Shown in pieces: positions 18,567 through 27,431 of a stretch of 64,000 bases of DNA. The DNA comes from Achromobacter sp. UMC46 (GTDB taxonomy: Bacteria > Pseudomonadota > Gammaproteobacteria > Burkholderiales > Burkholderiaceae_B). Each line of letters opens with the position of its first letter. The stretch's first letter is position 1. A program made the translations under genes and the position numbers. Location: the NCBI RefSeq assembly GCF_014170335.1, contig NZ_LZZS01000004.1, forward strand, positions 972,395 to 1,036,394. The letters are read 5' to 3'. Under the pieces are notes generated by a model, which was given only the letters and a program-made list of their open reading frames with translations, did no database searches and was not told the origin of the DNA.

Positions 18567-19014
18567 GCGGCGGGGCGGCGTCGTCGCGCCGCCATGCGAC
18601 CCATTCGCCTTCGCCCTCGAAATGCCGCAGGCCGCGGCGGGCGACGGCCTGCCCGGCCCGCAGCACGTCCAGGTCGAGCCCCGGCAAATGGTGCAGGAGG
18701 GCGGGCGGCAGATGCGCGGCGTCCAGCACCTGTTCTTCGATGTCCACGCGCATCAGGTCGCCGTCGTCGCAGCGCACGCGCACGAACCACAGGCTTTCCA
18801 TGTAGTCGCCGTACCAGGGGTCGGGATAGAGCGCGCGGGTGAAGGCGAAGCCGAATTCGTGGACGTCGCGCCAGGGCCAGGATTCCTGCAATCCCATCGC
18901 GCGCGCCAGTTCGCTCTGGCGCGTGAAGCCCGCGTCGTCGAAACGCACGGTCTCGCGCAATGGATCTTCAGGGGGCGGCGGGCCGTTCATGAACCGCTTG
19001 ATGCGTGACCACAT
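18541..19014 (-). CDS. Conserved hypothetical protein
   Basis: The protein has 157 residues, begins MWSRIKRFMNGPPPPEDP and is rich in Trp, Asp and Arg, with no signal peptide or membrane segment. No domain is recognised. Its last 26 bases overlap the end of the convergent PLP-enzyme gene. The start at 19014 is the first ATG that avoids a Cys-rich unlikely N-terminus; no clear ribosome-binding site is seen, so the start is uncertain. Confidence 0.55.
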   Translation of the reverse strand: MWSRIKRFMNGPPPPEDPLRETVRFDDAGFTRQSELARAMGLQESWPWRDVHEFGFAFTRALYPDPWYGDYMESLWFVRVRCDDGDLMRVDIEEQVLDAAHLPPALLHHLPGLDLDVLRAGQAVARRGLRHFEGEGEWVAWRRDDAAPPPTPGPDPA

Positions 19015-19236
19015 GGCAGGAAAATTCTGGATCGGAGGCGGATCGCGCAGTGTAGCGGGACCGTATCTGTAAAAAATGTTACAACCTTTGATTCTCGTCA
19101 AATCCACGCCACGGCGCGCGAGTTAGGGTTTCGCCTTTGCCTATTGGGCTTTCTTCGGCCCTCTTTGGCCCCTCGGGCCGCCGGTGATCCGCCGGCCGGC
19201 GTGGGTCAGGCGACAAGCGCAGCAAGGACAGGATTC

Positions 19237-20397
19237 ATGACAGACAAGACACCGCAAGCCGAACAAGACGTTGCCGCCACGCCGAAGAAGCGCGTGCGAA
19301 CCGCCGCCAAACGCACCGCCAGCCCGCGCACCGCCACGGCGCCGCGCCGGCCGCAGCCGGCGCCAGCCGATACGCCGTCCATGCAACCGGTGGTGCAGGC
19401 CCGCAAGCGCGTGGTTGCCCGCGAGGTTGCCGCCCGTCAGGAAACCGTGTCGGTGCTGTCCGATATCGCCCGCCGCTACACGGTCGGGCCCGATGCGCAG
19501 GCCCACGAAGCCTTGCGTTCCGTGATCGAGGAGCTGTCGCCGGACGACGCCCGCGCCGTGCATCGCGCGCTGCTGGACGCCAATACGCAGGAATCGGGCG
19601 GCCGCCGCAATCCCGACGAGGAGCTGGCGACCGATTGGCGAGAAGGCATCTATCCGTATCGCCACCGCATGCTGCGCCGTAATTACGAAAAGCAGAAATA
19701 CCAGCTGCAGGTCGAGCTGCTGAAGTTGCAAGCCTGGGTCAAGGCGACCGGCCAGCGCGTGGTGATCCTGTTCGAAGGGCGTGATGCAGCCGGCAAGGGC
19801 GGCACCATCAAGCGCATGATGGAACACTTGAATCCGCGCGGCGCGCGCGTGGTCGCGCTGGAGAAGCCGTCGGACACCGAAAAGGGCCAATGGTATTTCC
19901 AGCGCTACGTGCAGCACCTGCCCACGGCGGGCGAGATCGTGATGTTCGACCGGTCCTGGTACAACCGCGCCGGCGTGGAACGTGTGATGGGTTTCTGCTC
20001 GCAGCAGGAGTATCTGGATTTCCTGCGCCAGGTGCCTGATTTCGAGCGCCACCTGGTCAGCAGCGGCATCCACCTGGTCAAATTCTGGTTCTCGGTCAGC
20101 CAGGAAGAGCAGCGCCGCCGCTTCCTGCAGCGCAAGGTGCACCCGCTCAAGCAGTGGAAACTGAGCCCCGTGGACCTGGCTTCGCTGGACAAGTGGGACG
20201 ACTACACGCGCGCCAAGGAAGCGATGTTCGCGCACACTGACACGGCGGATGCGCCGTGGATCGTGGTGAAGTCCGATTGCAAGAAGCGCGCGCGGCTCAA
20301 TGCCATGCGCTATGTGCTGAGCCGTCTGCCGTACGAAGGCAAGAGCGGCGACGCCGGCATGGCGCTGGACTCGCTGATCGTCGGCCGGGCACTGTAG
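19237..20397 (+). CDS. ppk2: Polyphosphate kinase 2 (PPK2)
   Basis: The protein has 386 residues. The PPK2 core begins near residue 135 and contains Walker A GRDAAGKGGT (181-190), the following IKRMMEHLNPR, the second motif EKPSDTEKGQWYFQRY and Walker B FDRSWYNRAGVE (237-248), with the lid-type KVHPLKQWKLSPVD segment after it. The family transfers phosphate between polyphosphate and nucleoside di- or monophosphates. The first ~120 residues are an Ala/Arg/Pro-rich, likely disordered extension not needed for the fold. A GGACAGGA sequence precedes the ATG. Which nucleotide is preferred cannot be told. Confidence 0.9.
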   Translation: MTDKTPQAEQDVAATPKKRVRTAAKRTASPRTATAPRRPQPAPADTPSMQPVVQARKRVVAREVAARQETVSVLSDIARRYTVGPDAQAHEALRSVIEELSPDDARAVHRALLDANTQESGGRRNPDEELATDWREGIYPYRHRMLRRNYEKQKYQLQVELLKLQAWVKATGQRVVILFEGRDAAGKGGTIKRMMEHLNPRGARVVALEKPSDTEKGQWYFQRYVQHLPTAGEIVMFDRSWYNRAGVERVMGFCSQQEYLDFLRQVPDFERHLVSSGIHLVKFWFSVSQEEQRRRFLQRKVHPLKQWKLSPVDLASLDKWDDYTRAKEAMFAHTDTADAPWIVVKSDCKKRARLNAMRYVLSRLPYEGKSGDAGMALDSLIVGRAL

Positions 20398-20401
20398 GCG
20401 T

Positions 20402-20755
20402 TCAGGCGCCCAGCGCTTTCAGGTTCAGCGTGTAGCTGCGGCCGATCCACACGGCGCAGTCGCGGTGGTCGCGCAGCGAATCGCCGGTGTTGGGATGCAT
20501 GAAGACATCCAGCCCGCCATGGTTCAGGGTCAGCCAGGCCGCGATCTCGGCGAAGTGCGCCGGGACGAACGCGATCTGGTAGCTCCATTGCGGATGTGGG
20601 CCGACGGGGCGCTCATGGAAGCGCCTCATTTCCATCTTGCCGTCGAACTGCGCGATCACGCGTTCGCGCAGCGCGAAGGCGGCGTCTCGGCTGGCGGCGT
20701 CGAAATACACGTGGGCGTGCCAGCTGGCGATGCGGTCTATGGCGGCTTCGTTCAT
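20402..20755 (-). CDS. DOPA 4,5-dioxygenase family protein
   Basis: The protein has 117 residues and matches the small DOPA 4,5-dioxygenase-like family. HAHVYFD near residue 13 and HPQWSYQIAFVP and LNHGGLDVFMHPNTGDSLRDH later supply a cluster of conserved histidines for metal. Plant and fungal relatives cleave the catechol ring of DOPA; the bacterial role is largely unknown. It ends 5 bp from the convergent PPK2 gene and begins 18 bp downstream of the SUI1-type gene on the same strand. Confidence 0.8.
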   Translation of the reverse strand: MNEAAIDRIASWHAHVYFDAASRDAAFALRERVIAQFDGKMEMRRFHERPVGPHPQWSYQIAFVPAHFAEIAAWLTLNHGGLDVFMHPNTGDSLRDHRDCAVWIGRSYTLNLKALGA

Positions 20756-20772
20756 GGTGTTCTCTTTCAGGT

Positions 20773-21129
20773 TCAGCCGCCGGCGCGCTTGACGCGGTGG
20801 CCGCTTTTCGTGAGGGCGTCGATGATGCGGTCGCAGTGCTCTCCCTGCACTTCGATCACCCCGTCCTTGACTGTTCCGCCCGACCCGCAAGCCGTGCGCA
20901 GCTGCTTGCCCAGCACGCCCAGCGCAACCGGATCCATCGCCAGCCCGCGGACCACGGTCACGCTCTTGCCGCCGCGGCCCTTGGTTTCGCGCGATACGCG
21001 GGCCACGCCGTCGCCCGCAGGCACGGCGGCGGCCTTGCATTGGCATTGAACAAGCGCTTGCCGGCAAACGGGGCACATGCGGCCGCTTTCGGTGGAATAG
21101 ACGAGGCCGCCCGTCGCGTTGCGTTTCAT
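20773..21129 (-). CDS. yciH: SUI1/YciH-type translation initiation factor homologue
   Basis: The protein has 118 residues. A short N-terminal cysteine cluster (CPVCRQALVQCQC) precedes the SUI1/eIF1 fold, with KGRGGKSVTVVRGL and LGKQLRTACGSGGTVKDGVIEVQGEH, which is diagnostic of YciH/eIF1. The E. coli homologue helps fidelity of start-site selection and represses translation under stress; it is not essential. Its ATG overlaps the stop of the upstream S4-domain gene (ATGA), so both are translated together. Confidence 0.88.
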   Translation of the reverse strand: MKRNATGGLVYSTESGRMCPVCRQALVQCQCKAAAVPAGDGVARVSRETKGRGGKSVTVVRGLAMDPVALGVLGKQLRTACGSGGTVKDGVIEVQGEHCDRIIDALTKSGHRVKRAGG

Positions 21130-21509
21130 GATTTTCCTCGCATCTGGTCGATCAGCCGTCGGTCGCGCTTGGTCGGACGGCCGGTCTCGATCCCCAGTGC
21201 GGGTTCCGGCGCCAGGCGCCGCATTTCGGCCGCGCGCGTGCGGGCCGCGATGCTCTCGGGTGTTTCGTCGTACAACAGGCGCGCGGCCGGCGCCGGGCCG
21301 CGCACGCCGCTCACCGCTACCACGCGCACGTGCAGCGCCGGATCTTCTTTGCGGATGGTGATCAGATCGCCGGGGGCGACTTCGCGCGACGGTTTGGCGG
21401 GCTGGTCGTTCACGGATACCCGGCCTTTGCCGATTTCCTGCACCGCCAAGCTGCGCGTCTTGTAGAAGCGGGCGGCCCAAAGCCACTTGTCGAGTCGAAT
21501 CTTGTCCAT
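21126..21509 (-). CDS. hslR: RNA-binding S4 domain protein, Hsp15 (HslR) type
   Basis: The protein has 127 residues. The S4 domain occupies about residues 1-65 (MDKIRLDKWLWAARFYKTRS, then VSVNDQPAKPSREVAPGDLITI) and is followed by the family-specific basic tail ending RPTKRDRRLIDQMRG. Hsp15 binds free 50S subunits carrying nascent chains and recycles them after heat shock. The ATG at 21509 gives the normal length; an upstream start would add 11 residues. Its stop overlaps the start of the SUI1-type gene. Confidence 0.88.
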   Translation of the reverse strand: MDKIRLDKWLWAARFYKTRSLAVQEIGKGRVSVNDQPAKPSREVAPGDLITIRKEDPALHVRVVAVSGVRGPAPAARLLYDETPESIAARTRAAEMRRLAPEPALGIETGRPTKRDRRLIDQMRGKS

Positions 21510-21587
21510 CTTGCCTGTCCGTGCGGAAATCTGCTTCAAGCCATGATGATAGCCGCGCCAGCCGCGCCGGACGGGCGGCGCCGGGCG

Positions 21588-21620
21588 AAAAAAAAGCGGC
21601 GCCCTTTCGAGCGCCGCAAA
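21588..21620 (-). terminator. Rho-independent terminator after the Bug receptor gene
   Basis: Read on the minus strand, a GCGGCGC...GGCGCCGC stem is followed by eight T residues (the A run at 21588-21595). It lies 41 bp after the stop of the Bug receptor gene at 21661 and so ends that transcript. Confidence 0.8.
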
Positions 21621-21660
21621 ACCGGCTATCCGGCGACCGGGCCGGGCGGCCCGGCAGGTC

Positions 21661-22650
21661 TCAATCCAGCTTCAGGCCCGCTTCCTTCACCACGCGCTGC
21701 CACTTGGCGATTTCGGCGCGGCGGAACGTGTCCAGTTCGGCGGGCGTCGAGCCGATGGGCTCCGCGCCGATGCCGGCCAATTGCTCGGCGATGGCGGGAT
21801 CCTTCAGCACCTTGGCCAGCGCCTGCGATACCTGGTCGACGATCGCGGGGGGCGTGCCGGCGGGCGCGAACACGGCGTTCCATTCATATGTCTCGTAGCC
21901 CGGCACGCCCGATTCGGCGATGGTCGGCAGGTCGGGGGCGGTCTTGGAACGTTCCGAACCCCCGACGGCCACGGCCCGCAGCTTGCCGTTCTTCACGTGC
22001 TGCCACGCCGAGCCCATGCTGGCGAACATCACGGGCACCTGGCCGGACATGACGTCGATCATGGCGGGGCCGCCGCCCTTGTAGGCGACGTGCTGCAACT
22101 GCGTCTTGGCCAGCAGATTGAACAGTTCGCCGGCCAGGTGCTGCGCCGAGCCGGGGCCGGCCGACGCGAAGTACACGTGGTCCTTGGCGCCGGGTTGGCC
22201 CAGCCTGATCAGGTCGGCAACCGTCTTGACCTCGTAGGACGGCGTGACGACCAGCACGTTCGGCACGCGCAGCAGCAGCGAGACGGGCGCGAACGCGGTC
22301 AGCGTGTCGAACTGCATCTTCGGATGCAGCGCGGGATTCTGCGCGTGGTTGGAGGCGTCCAGCATCAAGGTGTAGCCGTCGGGCTGCGCCTTGGCCACGA
22401 CCGCGCCGCCGATCATGCCGCCGGCGCCGCCACGGTTTTCAATGACCACGGGCTGGCCCAGTTCGGCCGCCAGTTTGGGGCCGATCAGGCGGGCCACCAC
22501 GTCCACGGTGCCGCCCGGCGGATAGGTCACGACCAGCGTGACGGCGCGTTCGGGGTAGGCGGCGGATGCGGCGCCAGCGGCGCCGGCCAACAGGCCGGCG
22601 GCCATCAGCAGGCCGCTGCGGCGCGCCAGGCGTTGGATCATGGGGGTCAT
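21661..22650 (-). CDS. Bug-family tripartite tricarboxylate transporter receptor
   Basis: This 329-residue periplasmic binding protein has a Sec signal ending near AASA, followed by YPERAVTLVVTYPPGGTVDVVAR, the signature first strand-loop of the Bug/TctC family, and VVIENRGGAGGMIGG. These proteins bind carboxylates or amidated aromatic acids. No TctA/TctB membrane partner lies nearby, as is usual in Bordetella and Achromobacter. AAGGAG is at good spacing before the ATG at 22650. The gene overlaps the amidohydrolase gene upstream by ATGA and ends at a terminator, so receptor and hydrolase form a unit under the LysR regulator. Confidence 0.88.
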   Translation of the reverse strand: MTPMIQRLARRSGLLMAAGLLAGAAGAASAAYPERAVTLVVTYPPGGTVDVVARLIGPKLAAELGQPVVIENRGGAGGMIGGAVVAKAQPDGYTLMLDASNHAQNPALHPKMQFDTLTAFAPVSLLLRVPNVLVVTPSYEVKTVADLIRLGQPGAKDHVYFASAGPGSAQHLAGELFNLLAKTQLQHVAYKGGGPAMIDVMSGQVPVMFASMGSAWQHVKNGKLRAVAVGGSERSKTAPDLPTIAESGVPGYETYEWNAVFAPAGTPPAIVDQVSQALAKVLKDPAIAEQLAGIGAEPIGSTPAELDTFRRAEIAKWQRVVKEAGLKLD

Positions 22651-23483
22651 GGGTTGTCTCCTTGGAATTGGAACAGCTGCAACGGGGTGCCGGCAAGCAC
22701 GGCACGCCGTTGCGTGGGGTCGTCGATCCAGGCGTCCAGCCATTGCGTTGCGGCAGGGTAGGACGCCAGGTGGCGATGTTCGGTATGGGGCCAGTCGCTG
22801 CCCCACATCAGGCGGTCGGCGGAATAGGCGGTTAGCAGCAGCTGCGTGGCCTGCCGGCCGGACGCGGCGCAGTCCGCCGCCTGCCAGTTGCGGTAGGGCG
22901 CGGACAGCTTGACCCACACGCGGCCGCTATCCGCCTGTTGCAGCAGGTACCGGAAGCCGGGGTCAGACACGCCCAGCGCCGGGTCGGGGCGACCGAAGTG
23001 GTCGACGACCAGGCGGCACCCGGCCGCCAGCAGGGCAGGCACGATGTCCGGCAGGCGTGCCGCCTGCAGGTGGACTTCCACGTGCCAGCCCAGCGCATTC
23101 ACGCGGGCAAGCAGCGCCTGCCAGCCGGGCGCGGCCAGCTCGGGCAAGTCCAGGCCGATCAGGTTTAGCCGGATGCCGGCCACGCCGGCGTCGGCCAGGG
23201 CTTGCAATTCGGCGTCCGCGATGCCCGGGGCGATCACCGCCACGCCGCGCAGGCGGCCAGGCGCGGCGCGCAGGGCGTCAAGCAGGTAGCGGTTGTCGGT
23301 GCCCAGGAAGCTGGGCTGCACCAGCACGCCATGGCTGAATCCGTGCGCGTCCAGCAGCGCCAGGTAGTCCGCCGGCGTGGCGTCGTAGTCAGGGGTGTGG
23401 CGGCGCGTGTCGGCAAGCGCCAGGCCTTGCTGGAACACGTGTGCGTGGGTGTCGACGGCGGCGCCGGTCGCGAGCGGGGGCAA
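22647..23483 (-). CDS. Amidohydrolase 2 family (TIM-barrel) protein
   Basis: The protein has 278 residues. An early VDTHAHVF motif provides the metal-binding HxH, followed by the (beta/alpha)8 core with HVEVHLQA, VVDHFGRPD and MWGSDWPHTEHR, the last containing the catalytic Asp of the family. Related enzymes hydrolyse 2-pyrone-4,6-dicarboxylate and other lactones or decarboxylate aromatic acids. The gene overlaps the downstream Bug receptor by 4 bp and is divergent from a LysR gene, so its substrate is probably what the receptor binds; its identity is unknown. Confidence 0.83.
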   Translation of the reverse strand: MPPLATGAAVDTHAHVFQQGLALADTRRHTPDYDATPADYLALLDAHGFSHGVLVQPSFLGTDNRYLLDALRAAPGRLRGVAVIAPGIADAELQALADAGVAGIRLNLIGLDLPELAAPGWQALLARVNALGWHVEVHLQAARLPDIVPALLAAGCRLVVDHFGRPDPALGVSDPGFRYLLQQADSGRVWVKLSAPYRNWQAADCAASGRQATQLLLTAYSADRLMWGSDWPHTEHRHLASYPAATQWLDAWIDDPTQRRAVLAGTPLQLFQFQGDNP

Positions 23484-23558
23484 TGCAGTCTCCTGTTCTG
23501 TACGCGGACACGGCCCGCGCTGTTCTATAAGGCGGGATTCTAAGAAGTCGATGTATAG

Positions 23559-23575
23559 TTTTCTATTGTAGAAAA
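23559..23575. promoter_or_regulatory. 17-bp palindrome between amidohydrolase and LysR genes
   Basis: TTTTCTA-TTG-TAGAAAA is a perfect inverted repeat in a strikingly AT-rich stretch (about 23540-23600), 25 bp before the LysR start. It has the size and position of a LysR-type operator controlling both divergent genes. Confidence 0.5.
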
Positions 23576-23599
23576 TCGATTTATATATATCGGAATGAT

Positions 23600-24487
23600 A
23601 TGGAAACCCGGCACCTGCGTTACTTCCTGGCGGTCGTGGACCACGGCAGCGTCAGCCGCGCGTCGGAATGGCTGGGGATTGCGCAACCCGCGTTGAGCCA
23701 GACGCTGGGCCGCATGGAGAAGGACTTGGGCGTGCGCCTGTTCGAGCGATCGCGTCAGGGTGCCGCGCCCACGCCCGCCGCCCTGGCGATTCTGGAAGAC
23801 GTGCGCACCAGCGTGGCGCGGATCGACGCGGCGGCGCAGCGGGCACGCGAGATCGGCCGGGGCAGCGCGGGGCAGTTGACGGTGGGCCTGGTGTCATCGG
23901 CCCTGTTCGACACCTTGCCGCGCGCGCTGCGCGAGATGCGGCGCCAGGCGCCGGGCGTGCGCGTGATCCTGCGCGAGATGAGCAACGCCGAGCAGGCTGA
24001 AGCCCTGCAGACGGGCGAGATCGACATCGGGCTGATGCACACCCCCGTCGCCGTGGGCGGGCGCATGCGTGAACGGCAGCTGCTGCGTGACCGCCTGGTG
24101 GCCGCGGTGCCGGACGAGTTCGTCGTGGCCGAGGACGGGCAGGTGACGATGGCGCAGATCGCGCAAGCGGGGCTGGTGATGTATCCGCAGGCGCAGCTGC
24201 CGGCGTTCTACGCGGGCATCCTGGACGCGATGCGCAAGGGCGGGCACGACGCCCAGGTGGCGCAGGAAGCCAACCGGACGCTCACCGTCCTGTCGTGCGT
24301 GGCGGGCGGGTGCGGCGTGGCGCTCTTGCCCAGCTGGATCCGGACGATGAATTTCGGCGGCGTGCGGTTCTGCGAAGTGCGCGATGGCCAGGGCCTGCCC
24401 AGTTTCGACCTGAGCGCTATCTGGCCGGCGCGTTCAGTGCCGACGCTGGCCGACCTGTTCGCCAATCTGGACCTCGGTTCGCGCTGA
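23600..24487 (+). CDS. LysR family transcriptional regulator
   Basis: The protein has 295 residues. The winged HTH at the N-terminus (METRHLRYFLAVVDHGSVSR, ASEWLGIAQPALSQTLGRME) is followed by the periplasmic-binding-like effector domain. It is divergent from the amidohydrolase and Bug receptor genes and probably regulates them in response to their substrate. The ATG at 23600 follows CGGAATGAT; the intergenic region contains a 17-bp palindrome. Confidence 0.9.
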   Translation: METRHLRYFLAVVDHGSVSRASEWLGIAQPALSQTLGRMEKDLGVRLFERSRQGAAPTPAALAILEDVRTSVARIDAAAQRAREIGRGSAGQLTVGLVSSALFDTLPRALREMRRQAPGVRVILREMSNAEQAEALQTGEIDIGLMHTPVAVGGRMRERQLLRDRLVAAVPDEFVVAEDGQVTMAQIAQAGLVMYPQAQLPAFYAGILDAMRKGGHDAQVAQEANRTLTVLSCVAGGCGVALLPSWIRTMNFGGVRFCEVRDGQGLPSFDLSAIWPARSVPTLADLFANLDLGSR

Positions 24488-24619
24488 ATTTGTCTTGCCT
24501 TTCATTGCGCATTCAGCGTCCCTTTCAGAACGCTTAAGCCTGGCTTAAAACGGCATTTTCTTTGGAACCCGGGCCATCCGCCCCGTCTAACCAGAAACGG
24601 TTTTTCGGGGAGCTTGCCC

Positions 24620-26452
24620 ATGGATCTGAACTGGCAGCAACAATTGGCGGAAAGCGCGCTGTGGCTGGTGCGCGCGTTCGCCATCACGGCCGTCGCGACG
24701 GCCGTGATGGCGGTGGTCTTCGCACGCACCACCGATTGGGGCCGCAAGTTCTGGCGCCTGGCGTGGCCCTACCTGACGCCGCGGCGTAGTTGGCGGCCCT
24801 TGCTGATGCTGGCGCTGCTGCTGTTCCTGGCGATGGCCGCGGTGCGCATGACCGTGCTGTTCTCGTTTTGGTACAACGGCTTCTACAGCGCGCTGCAAGC
24901 GCTGGACCCGTCCGCCTTCTGGCGTTTCCTGGGCATCTTCTCGATACTGGCCTGTGTGCACGTCGTGCGCTCGCTTGCCGACAGCTATGCCGGCCAGTCG
25001 TTCGATATCCATTGGCGCGTGTGGCTGAACGACCGCCTGACGCGCGATTGGCTGGGCGCGGGCGCGTACTACCGCGGCCACTTCGTCGACGCGCCCGTCG
25101 ACAACCCCGATCAACGCATCGAGCAGGACATCGCGATGTTCGTCACCGGATCGCGCACGCTGGCCATCGGCGCGCTCAGCGCGGTGGTGTCGCTGGTGGC
25201 GTTCACCGGCATCCTGTGGGGCTTGTCCGGCCCCTTGTCGGTCGGCGGCATCGACATTCCCCGCGCCATGGTGTTCGTGGTCTTCCTGTATGTGATCGTC
25301 GCGACGTGGTTCGCCTTCAAGATCGGCCGGCCGCTGATCCAACTGAGCTTCCTGTCCGAACGGCTGACCGCCAACTTCCGCTATGCCCTGGTCCGCCTGC
25401 GCGAGAACGCCGAGAACGTGGCGTTCTATCAGGGCGAAGCGGCGGAGCGGGCGACGTTGTGGACGCGTTTCACGGCCTACATCGCGAACTTGTGGGCACG
25501 GGTCTACCGGGGCCTGAAGTTCGACGGCTTCAACCTGTCGGTCAGCCAGGTCGCGGTGGTGTTTCCCTTCATCCTGCAGGCGCCGCGCTTTTTCAGCGGT
25601 GCGATCAAGCTGGGCGACGTGATGCAGACGTCGCAGGCGTTCGGCCAGGTGCAGGATTCGCTGTCGTTCTTTCGGACGTCCTACGACACCTTCGCGCAAT
25701 ACCGTGCCACGCTGGACCGGCTGAACGGGTTCCTGGATGCCAACGAGGCGGCGCGTGACCTGCCGTCCGTGCGGACCGAGACGTTGCCGGATGGGATGGA
25801 CATCGACGGGGTCACGGTGACGCGGCCCGACGGCAGCATGCTGCTGCGCGAATTGCATCTGCGGATGCGCCCGGGGCAGGCCTTGTTGATCAAGGGGCCG
25901 TCGGGCAGCGGCAAGACGACCTTGCTGCGTGCGTTGGCCGGGTTGTGGCCTTATGCGCAAGGCCAGGTGCGGCGGCCGCAGGGCGCATCGGCGCTGTTCC
26001 TGTCGCAGCGGCCCTATCTGCCGCTGGGCGATCTGCGCGGGGCGGTCGCCTATCCGGGGCAGGCGCAGCCGCAAGACGACGCGCGTCTGGCCGACGCGTT
26101 GCGGCAAGTCAATCTGGGGCATCTGGCGAATCGGTTGGACGAGGTCGCGGACTGGTCCCGCATCCTGTCCTTGGGCGAGCAGCAGCGCGTGGCGTTTGCG
26201 CGCGTGCTGTTCAATCGGCCGGCCATCGTGTTCCTGGACGAGGCGACCTCGGCAACCGATGAAGGCCTGGAACACATGCTGTACAGCCTGCTGCGCAGCG
26301 CATTGCCCGATTGCATGCTGGTCAGCGTGGGCCATCGCAGCACGCTGGACCCGTTCCACACGCATCGGCTGGTGCTGGACGGCGCGGGCAACTGGACGGC
26401 GGGGCCGATGGCGCCGCCGGCCGCCGGCACGGCATTGCGCGCCGCGGCCTGA
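24620..26452 (+). CDS. ABC transporter permease/ATPase, SbmA/YddA (ABC-D) type
   Basis: The protein has 610 residues, a fused membrane and nucleotide-binding half-transporter. The N-terminal ~330 residues hold about six helices of the SbmA/BacA-like domain (VLFSFWYNGFYSALQ, DNPDQRIEQDI motif). The ATPase domain has Walker A GPSGSGKTTLLRALAGLW, signature SLGEQQRVAFAR and Walker B IVFLDEATSATDE. Homologues move peptides, vitamin B12 or bleomycin-like compounds across the inner membrane; two copies form the transporter. GGGGAG precedes the ATG. It lies alone, convergent with aspartate dehydrogenase. Confidence 0.87.
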   Translation: MDLNWQQQLAESALWLVRAFAITAVATAVMAVVFARTTDWGRKFWRLAWPYLTPRRSWRPLLMLALLLFLAMAAVRMTVLFSFWYNGFYSALQALDPSAFWRFLGIFSILACVHVVRSLADSYAGQSFDIHWRVWLNDRLTRDWLGAGAYYRGHFVDAPVDNPDQRIEQDIAMFVTGSRTLAIGALSAVVSLVAFTGILWGLSGPLSVGGIDIPRAMVFVVFLYVIVATWFAFKIGRPLIQLSFLSERLTANFRYALVRLRENAENVAFYQGEAAERATLWTRFTAYIANLWARVYRGLKFDGFNLSVSQVAVVFPFILQAPRFFSGAIKLGDVMQTSQAFGQVQDSLSFFRTSYDTFAQYRATLDRLNGFLDANEAARDLPSVRTETLPDGMDIDGVTVTRPDGSMLLRELHLRMRPGQALLIKGPSGSGKTTLLRALAGLWPYAQGQVRRPQGASALFLSQRPYLPLGDLRGAVAYPGQAQPQDDARLADALRQVNLGHLANRLDEVADWSRILSLGEQQRVAFARVLFNRPAIVFLDEATSATDEGLEHMLYSLLRSALPDCMLVSVGHRSTLDPFHTHRLVLDGAGNWTAGPMAPPAAGTALRAAA

Positions 26453-26462
26453 GGGGAGCGGT

Positions 26463-27266
26463 TCAGGTACCCATGCGCAACGGGCCGGTCAGCTTGCGCA
26501 GCGCGGCGACGACGCTTTGCGCCGTGATGCGGCCCGTCTTGGGGTTGGCCGACGGAATGTTCTGGATCTCCATCGAGAACGATGCCGAATCGGACACCAC
26601 TTCCACGCGATGGATATTGCGTTCCAGCGACGGGTCGGCCCAGATTTCCAACGTGGTGCGGTCGGGCCCGATGCCCGCCAGCGACACGCTGACCGCCACG
26701 TTCAGGTTGGCCGGAAAGCCCACCGCGGCCTCGCGCGGCGAACCGCGGAAGATCAGGCGCGGTTCGGTGATGTTCGCGATGTCGATGTTGTTGTCGGTCA
26801 GGTAGGGCGCGCCCAGCAAACCGCGCACGGGCTTGCGGGTGATCATCGTGACGGAGTGGATGACGCCTTCGGCGGCGGCCGTGATGGCGTCCAGGCCCAG
26901 AATGGCGCCCGACGGCACGATGATCTGGCCATGATGCTGGCGCGCCAGCTCGATCAGGTCGTCGTGGCGCAGCAGGGCGCCGGAACTCAGCACCACCATC
27001 TTCTTGCCGTTGCGCAACACGGGTTCGGCGATGTCGCGGAACACCGCGGCGGGCGCGCATTCCACCACCACGTCGCAATGTTCATGCAAGGCGTCGAGGG
27101 TGGTGAAGGCCGGGGCCGCTTGCGTCCACGCGAAGGCGGGCGGGGCCTTGGGGTCGCGCACGGCGACAGCGGCCAGGGTCAGGCCGGGCAGGCCGGCATC
27201 CAGGGATTGCGCCACGGCTTGGCCGATGGCGCCGAAGCCGGCGATGCCGACGCGGTAGCTGTTCAT
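26463..27266 (-). CDS. nadX: L-aspartate dehydrogenase
   Basis: The protein has 267 residues. The Rossmann motif GFGAIG (residues 10-15) is followed by the aspartate dehydrogenase catalytic domain, with SSGALL, IIVPSGAILGLDAI and the FPANLNVAVSVSLAGIG region containing the conserved residues. The enzyme oxidises L-aspartate to iminoaspartate or oxaloacetate with NAD(P)+, feeding NAD synthesis or amino acid turnover. It is convergent with the ABC-D gene; upstream lies a 165-bp gap before an M20D gene. Confidence 0.85.
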   Translation of the reverse strand: MNSYRVGIAGFGAIGQAVAQSLDAGLPGLTLAAVAVRDPKAPPAFAWTQAAPAFTTLDALHEHCDVVVECAPAAVFRDIAEPVLRNGKKMVVLSSGALLRHDDLIELARQHHGQIIVPSGAILGLDAITAAAEGVIHSVTMITRKPVRGLLGAPYLTDNNIDIANITEPRLIFRGSPREAAVGFPANLNVAVSVSLAGIGPDRTTLEIWADPSLERNIHRVEVVSDSASFSMEIQNIPSANPKTGRITAQSVVAALRKLTGPLRMGT

Positions 27267-27431
27267 AAGGGTCCAGAGGAAGCTGGGAAAAGGGCGCGGC
27301 GGGCCGCGGACGATTCAAGGCGAATGCGCGCCGATGACGGCGCAGGGCTGCCGGCCACTGTAGCGACGGTGCCGGCAGGCGTCAATGCGGAATGGCCGCA
27401 GGGCGCGGCGGGCGTGCTTCAACGGTGTGCT

